From: Roseiarcus sp963787135
GTDB lineage: Bacteria; Pseudomonadota; Alphaproteobacteria; Rhizobiales; Beijerinckiaceae
Direction: 5' to 3'
DNA length: 64,000 nucleotides
NCBI GenBank assembly: GCA_963787135.1
Contig: CAWBBW010000033.1
Span: 62,001 to 126,000, forward strand
The position numbers were made by a program, and so were the translations under genes. Position 1 is the first letter of the stretch; each line of letters opens with the position of its first letter. Below are positions 53,285-61,813 of this stretch, piece after piece. Under the pieces are notes generated by a model. That model saw only the letters and a list, made by a program, of their open reading frames with translations. It was not told the origin of the DNA and did no database searches.

Positions 53285-54781
53285 TTATGCCCCCCGGCCA
53301 TCGATGGACGCCAGTCCGTGCGCTGCCCGCATGAGGCTCGCCTCGTCCGCATCCGCGGCGGCCATCTCGCCTGAAATTTTTCCGCCGAAAAGGACAATCG
53401 CGCGGTCGCAAGCCAGCCGAATCTCCGGCAGTTCGGAGGTGAAGAGGAGAACCGAGGCGCCCCCGGCGGCGACTTCTCGCAGCAGCCCGTAGATCTGCCG
53501 CTTGGTGCCGATGTCGATGCCGCGCGTGGGGTCGAAGCAAAGCAGCGTCTTGAAGCCTGCCGCGATCCAACGGGCGATCACGACCTTCTGCATGTTGCCG
53601 CCGCTCAATCGTCGCACTTCGGCGGCCGCGCGTGTGTCGATCTGCAGCTTGCTGACGGCGGCTTCGACCCGTCGTCGCTCCTTCGCGATTGGAATCGGTC
53701 CCCAGGCCGGAAAGGGCCGGAACGCAGCGAGCCCGACGTTTTCCAGAATCGAGCGCTGCGGCAACAGCGTCACCAATCGATTGGCCGGGACCAGGACGAG
53801 GCCGGCGCTGATCGCATCGGCAGGATGCCTGAGTTTGAGGAGCCGTCCCTCGGCGCGCATTTCGCCGGCGTCCGGCCGACGTACGCCGGCGAGGCAATCG
53901 AACAGCTCTTCCTGACCCTGTCCTTCGAGCGCCGCCACGCCAAGCACTTCGCCGCGATCCACGCGGAAGGAGACGCCGCGCAGCGCGAAGCCGTGGGCAA
54001 GGTCTTTGACTTCGAGCGCTGGCGTCCGCGTCGTGGCGTCCAGCGCCGCTTCCCGGACCACCGGCGCGGCAGCCGCCTTGGCGACATCCGGACCGAGCAT
54101 CAGACTGACGATGGTTTCCTCGGCGCCCTTGGTCGCGGTGACTCCGACCGTGACGCCATCGCGCAACACCGTAGCGCGGTCGCAGAGGGCGGACACTTCG
54201 GCCAGGCGGTGAGAAATGAAGATCACGCTCGAGCCGCGCTGTCGCCAGTTGCGCACCGCCGAGAAAACGCGCTCGGACAGATCGGCCGGCAGCGCGGCCG
54301 TGATCTCGTCCAGGATCAGAATGCTGGGGCTCGACGCCAGCGCGCGCGCAAGGTCGATCAGACGGAGGATGGCGAAGTCGAGATGGCGCGCGATCGAGGA
54401 TAGGGAAACGTGTTCGATGCCGAGCTCTCGCATCGCCGCTTTCACAGCCTCGATACGCACGCGCGCGAGCCGCATGTTTTGCGCGACAGTCAAATCGGGC
54501 ACGATCGCCGGGTCCTGGTAGACCGAAACGATCCCCGCCTTGCGCGCCTCAGCGGGCGACCGAAAAACGACCGGCCGCCCGGCTAGAACGATCTCGCCTT
54601 GGTCTGCCGGAAAAACCCCGGTGATGACTTTGACAAGCGTGCTCTTGCCGGCCCCGTTGGCGCCCATCAGTGCATGGACCTCGCCCGGACGCACCTCGAT
54701 GTCTGCCGAACGCAGCGCCTTTACCGCCCCGAAGCTCTTCGCTACGCCGCTGAGGCGAAGAAGCGGCGGGGTGTCATTCAT
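53285..54781 (-). CDS. Sugar ABC transporter ATP-binding protein (double ATPase)
   Basis: A 498-residue RbsA/MglA-type protein with two nucleotide-binding domains. NBD1 has the Walker A VHALMGANGAGKSTLVKVIT. Its Walker B region reads ILILDEITAALPADLSERVF, with Ile in place of the usual Pro after DE, and its signature region (LDFAILRLIDLARALA) is degenerate. NBD2 lacks a standard Walker A (GVAALEGQGQEELFDCLAG), as usual in this family, but has the signature RLSGGNMQKVVIARWI and CFDPTRGIDIGTKRQ. The ATG at 54781 starts MNDTPPLLRLSGVAKSFG. It supplies energy to the two permeases. A terminator-like hairpin separates it from the binding-protein gene. Confidence 0.92.
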   Translation of the reverse strand: MNDTPPLLRLSGVAKSFGAVKALRSADIEVRPGEVHALMGANGAGKSTLVKVITGVFPADQGEIVLAGRPVVFRSPAEARKAGIVSVYQDPAIVPDLTVAQNMRLARVRIEAVKAAMRELGIEHVSLSSIARHLDFAILRLIDLARALASSPSILILDEITAALPADLSERVFSAVRNWRQRGSSVIFISHRLAEVSALCDRATVLRDGVTVGVTATKGAEETIVSLMLGPDVAKAAAAPVVREAALDATTRTPALEVKDLAHGFALRGVSFRVDRGEVLGVAALEGQGQEELFDCLAGVRRPDAGEMRAEGRLLKLRHPADAISAGLVLVPANRLVTLLPQRSILENVGLAAFRPFPAWGPIPIAKERRRVEAAVSKLQIDTRAAAEVRRLSGGNMQKVVIARWIAAGFKTLLCFDPTRGIDIGTKRQIYGLLREVAAGGASVLLFTSELPEIRLACDRAIVLFGGKISGEMAAADADEASLMRAAHGLASIDGRGA

Positions 54782-54792
54782 CCTTCCGGTCC

Positions 54793-54821
54793 AAAAAAGG
54801 GCCGGCGGGGTCGCCGCCGGC
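54793..54821 (-). terminator. Rho-independent terminator/attenuator between binding protein and ATPase genes
   Basis: On the minus strand GCCGGCGG and CCGCCGGC form an eight-pair stem with a five-base loop, followed by CCTTTTTT. This is a classical terminator just after the binding-protein stop. It would let that gene be expressed more strongly than the downstream transporter genes. Confidence 0.8.
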
Positions 54822-54855
54822 ACTGAGGTTCATCTCGCGTCACGTCGAACCCGGG

Positions 54856-55881
54856 TCAGGGGCCCTTGCAAGCGACCAGCTGATCCATCGTGAAGTGGGT
54901 GTATGGTGGGATGTCGATCTTGTCGCTGTAGTACGGATCGAGCTTCGGATTGTAAGCCGTTTTAAGCGTGTCCGTGTTCTTGTCGTTATCCCAGACCGTC
55001 GGGGTGATCTTGACCACGTGCGGAACGTCTTTCTTATCGAGGACGGCGAGCGCGAGGCCCAGGCCGGCTGCGCCCACAGCCGGCGGATTGCTGACCGCCA
55101 CGCCCGAAACGCCTTGTGCCTTCATGTCGATGAGCTGGCCGATAAACCCGTTGTTGTCGGCCCCAACCACCGGGACGTACGACTTGCCCGCGGTCTTGTA
55201 AGCGTCAACGACGGTCGAATCGATGCCCGAGGTCCAGACGCCGTCAATCTGCTTGCCCGAGGCGAGCAGTTCCTTCATCTCCTCCGCGCTCTTGTTCTGC
55301 GCCCAGCCCATGAAAACGCTGCTGGTGACCTTGATGTCCGGATAGTCTTTCAGGACCTCGGTGAAGCCCTGGTGACGGTCGGTATCGGCGGGCACGCCGT
55401 CGATCCCTCGCATTTCGACGACCGAGCCTTTGCCGCCCAGCTTGTCGAACAGCCATTTCGCGCCGACCTTCGCGTATTCGACCTGGTCGTTAGTCAGCAC
55501 ATAGGCTTCGGGCGCCGTGACTGCCTGGTCGACGGATACCACCACGATGCCCTTGTCCGCGGCCTGCTTGATGACCGGATTGAGCGCCTCACGATCAGAG
55601 GGGTTGATAATAATGATGTTCGCGCCGGCCGAAATCAAATTCCGAATGTCCGCGATCTGCTCGGACGGGCCGCCGTTGCGGTTGGCGACGATCACCTTGG
55701 AGACCTTGCCCGAAGCTTCGGCTTCGGCCTTGATCGAACAGATCATCTCCTCGCGCCAGCCGTTGCCCGTCAGCGTGTTGGAGACGCCGACCACATATTT
55801 GCCGTCGGCGGCGAGCGCGGCGCCGGACGCTGTCACCACCGCCGCAAGCGAGACGCCTGCCAGAATCTGATATTTCCTCAT
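54856..55881 (-). CDS. Sugar ABC transporter substrate-binding protein
   Basis: A 341-residue periplasmic binding protein of ribose-binding type. The signal peptide MRKYQILAGVSLAAVVTASG ends at ALA-AD. The mature domain has KYVVGVSNTLTGNGWREEMI, GGPSEQIADIRNLISAGANI, IIINPSDREALNPVIKQAAD and VEMRGIDGVPADTDRHQGF. GGAGGAAAC lies before the ATG at 55881. Ligand unknown. The surrounding enzymes suggest a sugar, polyol or sugar derivative. It is the first transporter gene of the operon, after an oxidoreductase gene. Confidence 0.92.
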   Translation of the reverse strand: MRKYQILAGVSLAAVVTASGAALAADGKYVVGVSNTLTGNGWREEMICSIKAEAEASGKVSKVIVANRNGGPSEQIADIRNLISAGANIIIINPSDREALNPVIKQAADKGIVVVSVDQAVTAPEAYVLTNDQVEYAKVGAKWLFDKLGGKGSVVEMRGIDGVPADTDRHQGFTEVLKDYPDIKVTSSVFMGWAQNKSAEEMKELLASGKQIDGVWTSGIDSTVVDAYKTAGKSYVPVVGADNNGFIGQLIDMKAQGVSGVAVSNPPAVGAAGLGLALAVLDKKDVPHVVKITPTVWDNDKNTDTLKTAYNPKLDPYYSDKIDIPPYTHFTMDQLVACKGP

Positions 55882-55938
55882 TTGTTTCCTCCGTTGGATG
55901 TCGCCGGCCGTAGCTGGGCCGGACGCCTGTAAAGCACA

Positions 55939-57126
55939 TTACACGAACCGCGGGGAAGTCCACGCCCCGTCGTTGCGGCTGGACGCGACGGAGGCTTCGA
56001 TGAAGGCGACGCCGCGGGCGCCGTCGAGCACGTTCGGGGTCAGCGCCGCGGCCGCAGGCCTCGGCTTTCGGCCGGCACGGCGGGCCGCGATCAGTTCCGC
56101 CGCGTCGCGATAGAGATTGGCGAAACCTTCGATATAGCCCTCGGGATGGCCGCCGGGCATGCGCGATCCGTCCCTGGCTGCGTCGGTGTTTCCCGGCCCG
56201 CCGCGCTGGAGCATCCGCGAGGGCTCGCCATAGGGCGTGAAGCGCAGCGCCTCGGGATTTTCGCCGGACCATTCGAGGCCGGCCCGCGTCCCGTAGACCT
56301 TGAGGCTCAGATTGTTGAGGTTGCCGACCGCAACCTGGCTCGCGGCAAGAACGCCGCGCGCGCCGCCGACAAAGCGCATCAGCACATGGGCGTTGTCGTC
56401 GAGCCGCCGTCCGGGCACGAAGGTCGTCAGATCCGCCGAGACGGCGTCGAGCTCGAGGCCGGTGACGAAGAGCGCAAGATTGTGAGCGTGGACGCCGATG
56501 TCGGCGAGGGAGGCGGATGCGCCGGCGCGCGCGGGGTCGGTGCGCCACTCGGCCTGCTTCTGGCCGTCGGCGTCGATCGGCTGGGTTAGCCAGTCCTGGA
56601 TGTAGCTCGCGTGAACGACCCTGATATCGCCGATCTCGCCCGCGGCGATCATTTCGCGCGCCTGGCGAACCATCGGATAGCCGGTATTGTTGAGCGTGAC
56701 CGCGAAGACGAGGCCCGTCACGCGCGTGAGCGCAACCAGCTCCTTCGCCTCCCCGATCGACGTCGCGAGCGGCTTGTCGCAGATGATGTCGACGCCCGCC
56801 TCCAGGAAGGCCTTGGCGACGGGATAATGGAGATGGTTGGGGGTGACGATCACCACGGCTTCGACGCCGTCCGGGCGCTTCGCCTCGCGCGCGGCCATCT
56901 CGCGAAAGTCCGCATAGACCCGGTCGGGCGCGAGGCCAAGGTCGGCCCCGGACGCGCGGGCGTTCTTGGGCTCTGCCGACAGCGCCCCGGCCTTGAGCTC
57001 GATCAGGTCGTCGAGCCGCATCGCCATCCGGTGCACCGCGCCAATGAAGGCGTTGCGGCCGCCGCCGACCATGCCGACGCGCAGACGGCGGCCCTCGACG
57101 CTTTGGCCCGCGGTCGCGTGAACCAT
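55939..57126 (-). CDS. Gfo/Idh/MocA family oxidoreductase
   Basis: A 395-residue NAD(P)-dependent sugar or polyol dehydrogenase. The nucleotide motif LRVGMVGGGRNAFIGAVHRM is near residues 15-34. The family segment VVIVTPNHLHYPVAKAFLEA leads to the catalytic Lys in DIICDKPLATS. A C-terminal domain has GQKQAEWRTDPARAGASASL and ADIGVHAHNLALF with a conserved His pair. It is encoded four bases after the isomerase gene. In related clusters such enzymes oxidise C3 of sugars or inositols. Confidence 0.9.
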   Translation of the reverse strand: MVHATAGQSVEGRRLRVGMVGGGRNAFIGAVHRMAMRLDDLIELKAGALSAEPKNARASGADLGLAPDRVYADFREMAAREAKRPDGVEAVVIVTPNHLHYPVAKAFLEAGVDIICDKPLATSIGEAKELVALTRVTGLVFAVTLNNTGYPMVRQAREMIAAGEIGDIRVVHASYIQDWLTQPIDADGQKQAEWRTDPARAGASASLADIGVHAHNLALFVTGLELDAVSADLTTFVPGRRLDDNAHVLMRFVGGARGVLAASQVAVGNLNNLSLKVYGTRAGLEWSGENPEALRFTPYGEPSRMLQRGGPGNTDAARDGSRMPGGHPEGYIEGFANLYRDAAELIAARRAGRKPRPAAAALTPNVLDGARGVAFIEASVASSRNDGAWTSPRFV

Positions 57127-57130
57127 TGCG

Positions 57131-58189
57131 TCAAGCCCCGACGCCGAGGAGCTTCAGATTGGCCGCGCGGTCCGCGCCGGTGGCGGCGAAATCGTCGAAA
57201 GCGTAGTCGGTGACCTCGATGATGTGATCGGCGATGAACTTCGCCCCCTCGCGCGCCGCGACTTCCGGATGCTCGAGACAGCACTCCCATTCGTAGACGG
57301 CCCAGCCGGCGAAACCGTAGCCCGTAAGCTTGGAGAAGACCGCCCCGAAATCGACCTGGCCGTGGCCAAGCGAACGGTCGCGGCCGGCGCGCTCGAGCCA
57401 TCCCTTGTAGCCGCCGTAGACGCCTTGCCTTGCGGTCGGATTGAACTCGGCGTCCTTGACATGAAACATCTTGATGCGTTCGTGATAGACGTCGATGAAG
57501 CCGATATAGTCCATGCACTGCTTGATGAAGTGGCTGGCGTCGTAGTTGATGTTGCAGCGCTTGTGGCCGCCGACCGCGTCGAGGAACATCTCGAACGTGT
57601 CGCCGTCGAACACATCCTCGGTCGGATGGATCTCGAAGCAGAGATCGACGCCGTTCTCGTCATAGACGTCGAGGATCGGCTTCCATCGCCGCGCCTGTTC
57701 GGCGAAACATTCCTCGATCAGGCCGGCAGGACGCTGCGGATAGGGATAGAAATAGGGCCACGCCAGCGAGCCGGTGAAGCTCACGTGCTCGGTCAGCCCG
57801 AAGCGCCGGCTGACCAGCGCGGCTTTGCGCACCTGATCCGCCGCCCAATGGCGCCGCTTCTCCGGATTGCCGCGCAGATGCGGCGGGCACTGCCCGTCGA
57901 ACATCGCGTCATAGGCAGGATGGACCGAAACCATCTGGCCCTGAATATGGGTGGAAAGTTCGCTGACGGCGATGCCGATATCGGCGAGCTTGCCCTTCAC
58001 CTCATCGCAATAGGTCGCGCTGTCATAGGCGCGATCGAGATCGAAGAAGCGCGCGTCCCACGAAGGAATCTGGATGGCCTTGTAGCCGTAATTCTTGGCC
58101 CAGCGCGCGATGCCTTCGAGGGTGTTGTGCGGCGGCGTGTCGCGGGCAAACTGTGCCAGAAACAGCCCCGGCCCTTTGATGGTGCGCAT
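57131..58189 (-). CDS. Sugar phosphate isomerase/epimerase (TIM barrel)
   Basis: A 352-residue protein of the xylose isomerase-like/AP endonuclease 2 type. Metal-binding residues are visible in DLCFEIHPTEDVFDGDTFEM (Glu), KRCNINYDASHFIKQCMDYI (Asp, His) and IKMFHVKDAEFNPTARQGVY (His, Asp). An additional Glu lies near VYEWECCLEHPEV. The ATG at 58189 (MRTIKGPGLFLAQFARD) is chosen by family start, and the frame extends to 58303. It heads the minus-strand operon together with a Gfo/Idh/MocA gene, a pair that is known from keto-sugar and inositol breakdown. Confidence 0.88.
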   Translation of the reverse strand: MRTIKGPGLFLAQFARDTPPHNTLEGIARWAKNYGYKAIQIPSWDARFFDLDRAYDSATYCDEVKGKLADIGIAVSELSTHIQGQMVSVHPAYDAMFDGQCPPHLRGNPEKRRHWAADQVRKAALVSRRFGLTEHVSFTGSLAWPYFYPYPQRPAGLIEECFAEQARRWKPILDVYDENGVDLCFEIHPTEDVFDGDTFEMFLDAVGGHKRCNINYDASHFIKQCMDYIGFIDVYHERIKMFHVKDAEFNPTARQGVYGGYKGWLERAGRDRSLGHGQVDFGAVFSKLTGYGFAGWAVYEWECCLEHPEVAAREGAKFIADHIIEVTDYAFDDFAATGADRAANLKLLGVGA

Positions 58190-58261
58190 GACGCTCTCTC
58201 CCGATAGATTCTCTTGTCTTCCACAGGCGAGCGCCCAGGGAATGTTTGTGCCGCTCTTGTC

Positions 58262-58290
58262 GATGATCGCAACAAAACGCCGTTTGTCAA
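58262..58290 (-). promoter_or_regulatory. Predicted promoter of the minus-strand sugar operon
   Basis: The minus strand has a perfect -35 TTGACA (58290-58285), a 17-base spacer and a weak -10 ATCATC (58267-58262). ACAAA and TTTGT flank the -35 proximal spacer as an inverted repeat (58271-58286) and could bind a regulator. Confidence 0.4.
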
Positions 58291-58351
58291 TTGCATCCCC
58301 CAAGACTTCGCGTGCGCCGAAGTTGCCGCCGCGGAGCAGATGTTCGGAACT

Positions 58352-58380
58352 TTGACTTTTGCAAGCTTTGCTCCAATTCT
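58352..58380 (+). promoter_or_regulatory. Predicted promoter of the plus-strand SDR operon
   Basis: TTGACT (58352-58357), a 17-base spacer and AATTCT (58375-58380), 43 bases upstream of the SDR start. The 233-base divergent gap therefore seems to hold one promoter per side. Confidence 0.4.
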
Positions 58381-58422
58381 GGAACCTAAGAGCCCTCGAG
58401 CGCTCAGCGGGAGAGAACGCGA

Positions 58423-59193
58423 TTGAAGGGGCGAAACGTCCTCGTTACCGGCGCAACCCAGGGCATTGGCCTGGCGATCGCGCTTCGGGCCGCCCGCGAG
58501 GGCGCGGAGGCGATTGTCATCGCCGGACGGGACCCGGCGAAAGCCCCGAAAGCTGTTGAGGCGGTCGAAAGCGCCGGCGCCGCTTGCGCGTTCATCGCGG
58601 CGGATCTCGAAGACGCGCAGGCGCCCGGCGCAATCTTCGACTTCGCGCTGAAGCGGTTCGGGCGAGTCGATGCGCTGGTCAATTCTGCCGGGGCCACGGA
58701 TCGCGGCGCCCTCGTCGACGCGGACCTTGCGCTGTGGGAACGGCTCTATGCGGTCAACGCGCGCGCGCCTTTTTTTCTCATGCAGCGCCTCGTCAATCAC
58801 TTGCGGAGTCGGGGCGCGCCGGGTTCGATCGTCAATATTCTCTCGGTCCACGCGCATGGCGGGTCGCCGCCGCTCGCCGTCTACGCCTCCACCAAGGCCG
58901 CGCTCGCCGGCCTGACCCGGAACACCGCGCACGCGCATCGCTTCGATCGCATCCGCGTCAACGGGATCAATGTCGGCTGGGTCGACACGCCGGCCGAGCG
59001 CCAGATGCAGGCGGTGACGCTGGGTCTCGGAGAGAAGTGGCTCGCCGAAGCGTCGGCCAGGCAGCCGTCCGGTCGCTTGCTGGACCCTGACGACGTCGCT
59101 CGCCTCGCGATTTTCCTGCTCGGGGACGCCTCGGGGCCGATGACCGGCTCGATCGTCGATCAGGAGCAATTCGTGATCGGCGCCTTCGGGTGA
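58423..59193 (+). CDS. SDR family oxidoreductase
   Basis: A 256-residue classical short-chain dehydrogenase. The cofactor motif LVTGATQGIGLAIALRAARE is at residues 7-26, NSAGATDRGAL follows, and the catalytic residues lie in IVNILSVHAHGG (Ser) and VYASTKAALAGLTRN (Tyr-x-x-x-Lys). The start is TTG at 58423, with GGGAG ten bases upstream. No ATG is available. It probably oxidises a sugar or polyol with NAD(P). It leads the plus-strand operon. Confidence 0.88.
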   Translation: MKGRNVLVTGATQGIGLAIALRAAREGAEAIVIAGRDPAKAPKAVEAVESAGAACAFIAADLEDAQAPGAIFDFALKRFGRVDALVNSAGATDRGALVDADLALWERLYAVNARAPFFLMQRLVNHLRSRGAPGSIVNILSVHAHGGSPPLAVYASTKAALAGLTRNTAHAHRFDRIRVNGINVGWVDTPAERQMQAVTLGLGEKWLAEASARQPSGRLLDPDDVARLAIFLLGDASGPMTGSIVDQEQFVIGAFG

Positions 59194-59206
59194 GAGCGAA
59201 ACGCTG

Positions 59207-60694
59207 ATGCGGCGGTTGGCTCAGGCGTCACTTTTGGAGCTCGCCCGATCCGTGCGACGGCCGTGCTACGACCGGGCAGAGCTTCGCGTCGGCATGGCCC
59301 ATATCGGCGTCGGCGCCTTTCATCGCTGTCATCAGGCCGAATTCACCGACGACATGCTGGAAGCTCGATTCGGGCCCTGGGGCGTGGTCGGCATCAACCT
59401 TTATCCGCCGGTCCTCGCCGAGCTGCTCGCGCCGCAGGACCATCTCTACTCCCGCACCTTGAGGCAGGGCGAGCGGGCCGAGACCCGGATCGTCGGCTCC
59501 ATCCTGCACACCGTCGACGTTCTCGACGCGGCCACGACGGATGAGGCGACCCGTGTGCTCGCGTCGCCTTCGTTGCACGTGGTGACGATGACCGTCACCG
59601 AAAAAGGTTACGGGCTCGTTCCCGCTTCCGGCGCGCTCGACATGGACAATCCCCAATTGCGCGCGGACCTCCGGGGCCCTTCGCCGCCGCGCACCCTGCT
59701 CGGGCTCCTTGCCCTGGCGATGGAGCGCCGCCGCACGGCGAATGTGCCGCCGCTCACGATGGTCAGCTGCGACAACGTTCCGTCCAACGGGACCTTGCTG
59801 CGCTCTGCGCTCATTGCTTTCGCAGCGGCCCGGTCTGCGCCGCTCGCCCGGTGGATCGAAGAGAGCGTCGCGTTTCCGTGCTCGATGGTCGACCGGATCG
59901 TGCCGGCCGCGACGCGCGAAGATATCGATCGCATCGCGGTCGACATCGGCGTGATCGACGAGGCGGCCGTCGTCGGCGAACCCTTTCGCCAGTGGGTGAT
60001 CGAGGACCGCTTCGCCGGCGACCGGCCGCTTTGGGAACTTGCGGGCGCGCAGCTGGCGCGCGACGCCAAGCCCTACGAGACAATCAAGATGCGGGTGCTC
60101 AACGCCGCGCAATCGACGCTCTCGCATCTGGGCGCGATCGTGGGCCACGAGTTCAGCTTCGAGGCGGCGCACGACCCGGTGCTGCTCGGGCTGACGCGCC
60201 GCATGCTGCAGACGGAGACGGTCTCGACGCTGCCTACGGTCGAAGGGATGGGCGTCGAGGCTTACATCAAATCTTCGCTTGAGCGCATCGCCAACAGCGC
60301 GATCCGCCATCGATGCCACCAGATCGGGACGGACGGGTCGCAGAAGATTGTCCAGCGAATCGTCAACCCCTTGCGGGAGCGCCTTGTCGCGGGGCAAAGC
60401 GCGCCGCTGCTGACGCTCGCGGTTGCAGGCTGGATGGCCTATGTTTTGAGCGGCGCGCAAAGGTTCGGACACCGCTGGGACCCGTCCGACCCCTGGGCGG
60501 AGACGGTCATCGCGATGGGCGAGGAGTGCCGGGAAGACTTTTCGGCTTTAGCCAGGGCGGTGCTCGGCGTCCGGACGATCTTCGGGTCCGACCTCGCGAC
60601 CGCGCCCTTTGTCGCCGCAGTTGGCGCCCATCTGCGCGGTCTTCTCGACGGCGACGCTGCGGCCTATCTGGCGGGACTGGCGGGCGATAAATAG
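59207..60694 (+). CDS. Mannitol dehydrogenase / fructuronate reductase family protein
   Basis: A 495-residue long-chain polyol dehydrogenase. N-terminal nucleotide domain with MAHIGVGAFHRCHQAEFTDD and LHVVTMTVTEKGYGLVPASG. The middle has LTMVSCDNVPSNGTLLRSAL and SMVDRIVPAATREDIDRIA. The catalytic Lys-Asn-His pattern is in TIKMRVLNAAQSTLSHLGAI. Full length is typical of mannitol 2-dehydrogenase and UxuB. The substrate (mannitol, arabinitol or fructuronate) cannot be separated by eye. It begins 13 bases after the SDR stop. Confidence 0.9.
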   Translation: MRRLAQASLLELARSVRRPCYDRAELRVGMAHIGVGAFHRCHQAEFTDDMLEARFGPWGVVGINLYPPVLAELLAPQDHLYSRTLRQGERAETRIVGSILHTVDVLDAATTDEATRVLASPSLHVVTMTVTEKGYGLVPASGALDMDNPQLRADLRGPSPPRTLLGLLALAMERRRTANVPPLTMVSCDNVPSNGTLLRSALIAFAAARSAPLARWIEESVAFPCSMVDRIVPAATREDIDRIAVDIGVIDEAAVVGEPFRQWVIEDRFAGDRPLWELAGAQLARDAKPYETIKMRVLNAAQSTLSHLGAIVGHEFSFEAAHDPVLLGLTRRMLQTETVSTLPTVEGMGVEAYIKSSLERIANSAIRHRCHQIGTDGSQKIVQRIVNPLRERLVAGQSAPLLTLAVAGWMAYVLSGAQRFGHRWDPSDPWAETVIAMGEECREDFSALARAVLGVRTIFGSDLATAPFVAAVGAHLRGLLDGDAAAYLAGLAGDK

Positions 60695-60736
60695 TCAGAC
60701 CGCCCGAGCCGCGGCGGCGTCGCAAGGGAGGGAGAC

Positions 60737-61813
60737 ATGCGAAAACAGCGGATCGCCGGCATCAGTTTCGAGCACGCCCACATGGGCGACCTGCTGCGTG
60801 AGGCGCACGAGCACCCCAATGCGGAGATCGTCGGCGTCTGCGATCCGGAGACCGCCCGGATGGCCGACGCGATCCGAAATTTCGCCATTCCCGCGGACCG
60901 GGTGTTTCACGATATCGGCACTTGCGTGCGGGAGGCGCGGCCGGACCTCGCCATTCTCTGCCCCGCCACCGCCCGTCACGCCGATTGCGTCGAGGCGGTC
61001 GCTGCGCTCGGCGTCGACATTCTCTTGGAAAAACCCTTCGCCGCATCCCTCGCCGACGCCGATCGAATTCTCGCGGCCGTCGCCAAATCGGGCGTGAGGC
61101 TCGCGGTCAACTGGCCGCTGCGCTGGTACCCCGCGCATGTCACCGCCAAGCGCCTGATCGACGAGGGCGCGATCGGCGACGTCATCGAGGTGCATTTCTA
61201 TGACGGCAATCGCGGGCCGCTCTACCATCGCGCCGACAAGATCGTGGTGTCGGAGGAGGAAGTCCGCCGCGAGAAGCCAACCTCATGGTGGTACAAGAAA
61301 TCCGCCGGCGGCGGCAGCCTGCTCGACTATCTCGGCTATGGCGCGACGCTCGGCACCTGGTTCATGAAGGGCGAGGCGCCGCTCGAGGTCACCGCGGTCG
61401 CCGATCGGCCCGAAGGCCTCGAGGTGGACGAGCATTCGATCACGATCTGCCGCTATCGCAGGGGCCTGTCGAAACTCGAGACGCGCTGGGGCGCTTTTAC
61501 CGATCCCTGGATCACCCAGCCGCAGCCCAAATGCGGATTCGTTTTGGTGGGAACCGAGGGGACGATTTCGAGCTATGACTTCGAACCTCATGTCGCCATC
61601 CAGACGCGCGCTCATCCCGAGATCCAAAACCTGCCTGTCGACACGCTCGAAGCGCCGTTCCGGAAGCCGGTCGAATATGTGTTGCATTGCCGGGAAAAGG
61701 GCGTCGCGTTCGAAGGACCGCTCGATCCAGCCCTCTGCCGCACGGCGCAAAGGATCGTCGACACCGCAGCTCTTTCAGCCAGGGAGGGCCGCACATTGCC
61801 GTTGCTGCCATGA
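60737..61813 (+). CDS. Gfo/Idh/MocA family oxidoreductase
   Basis: A 358-residue oxidoreductase. The N-terminus RIAGISFEHAHMGDLLREAH replaces the classical Gly-x-Gly-x-x-Gly with an unusual SFEHAHMG loop, while the following EIVGVCDPE and the catalytic LEKPFAASLADADRI are normal. The C-terminal domain has SWWYKKSAGGGSLLDYLGYG. Start at 60737 with GGGAGGGAG upstream. It shares an ATGA overlap with the next gene, so the two oxidoreductases may form one enzyme or work in sequence. Confidence 0.88.
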   Translation: MRKQRIAGISFEHAHMGDLLREAHEHPNAEIVGVCDPETARMADAIRNFAIPADRVFHDIGTCVREARPDLAILCPATARHADCVEAVAALGVDILLEKPFAASLADADRILAAVAKSGVRLAVNWPLRWYPAHVTAKRLIDEGAIGDVIEVHFYDGNRGPLYHRADKIVVSEEEVRREKPTSWWYKKSAGGGSLLDYLGYGATLGTWFMKGEAPLEVTAVADRPEGLEVDEHSITICRYRRGLSKLETRWGAFTDPWITQPQPKCGFVLVGTEGTISSYDFEPHVAIQTRAHPEIQNLPVDTLEAPFRKPVEYVLHCREKGVAFEGPLDPALCRTAQRIVDTAALSAREGRTLPLLP

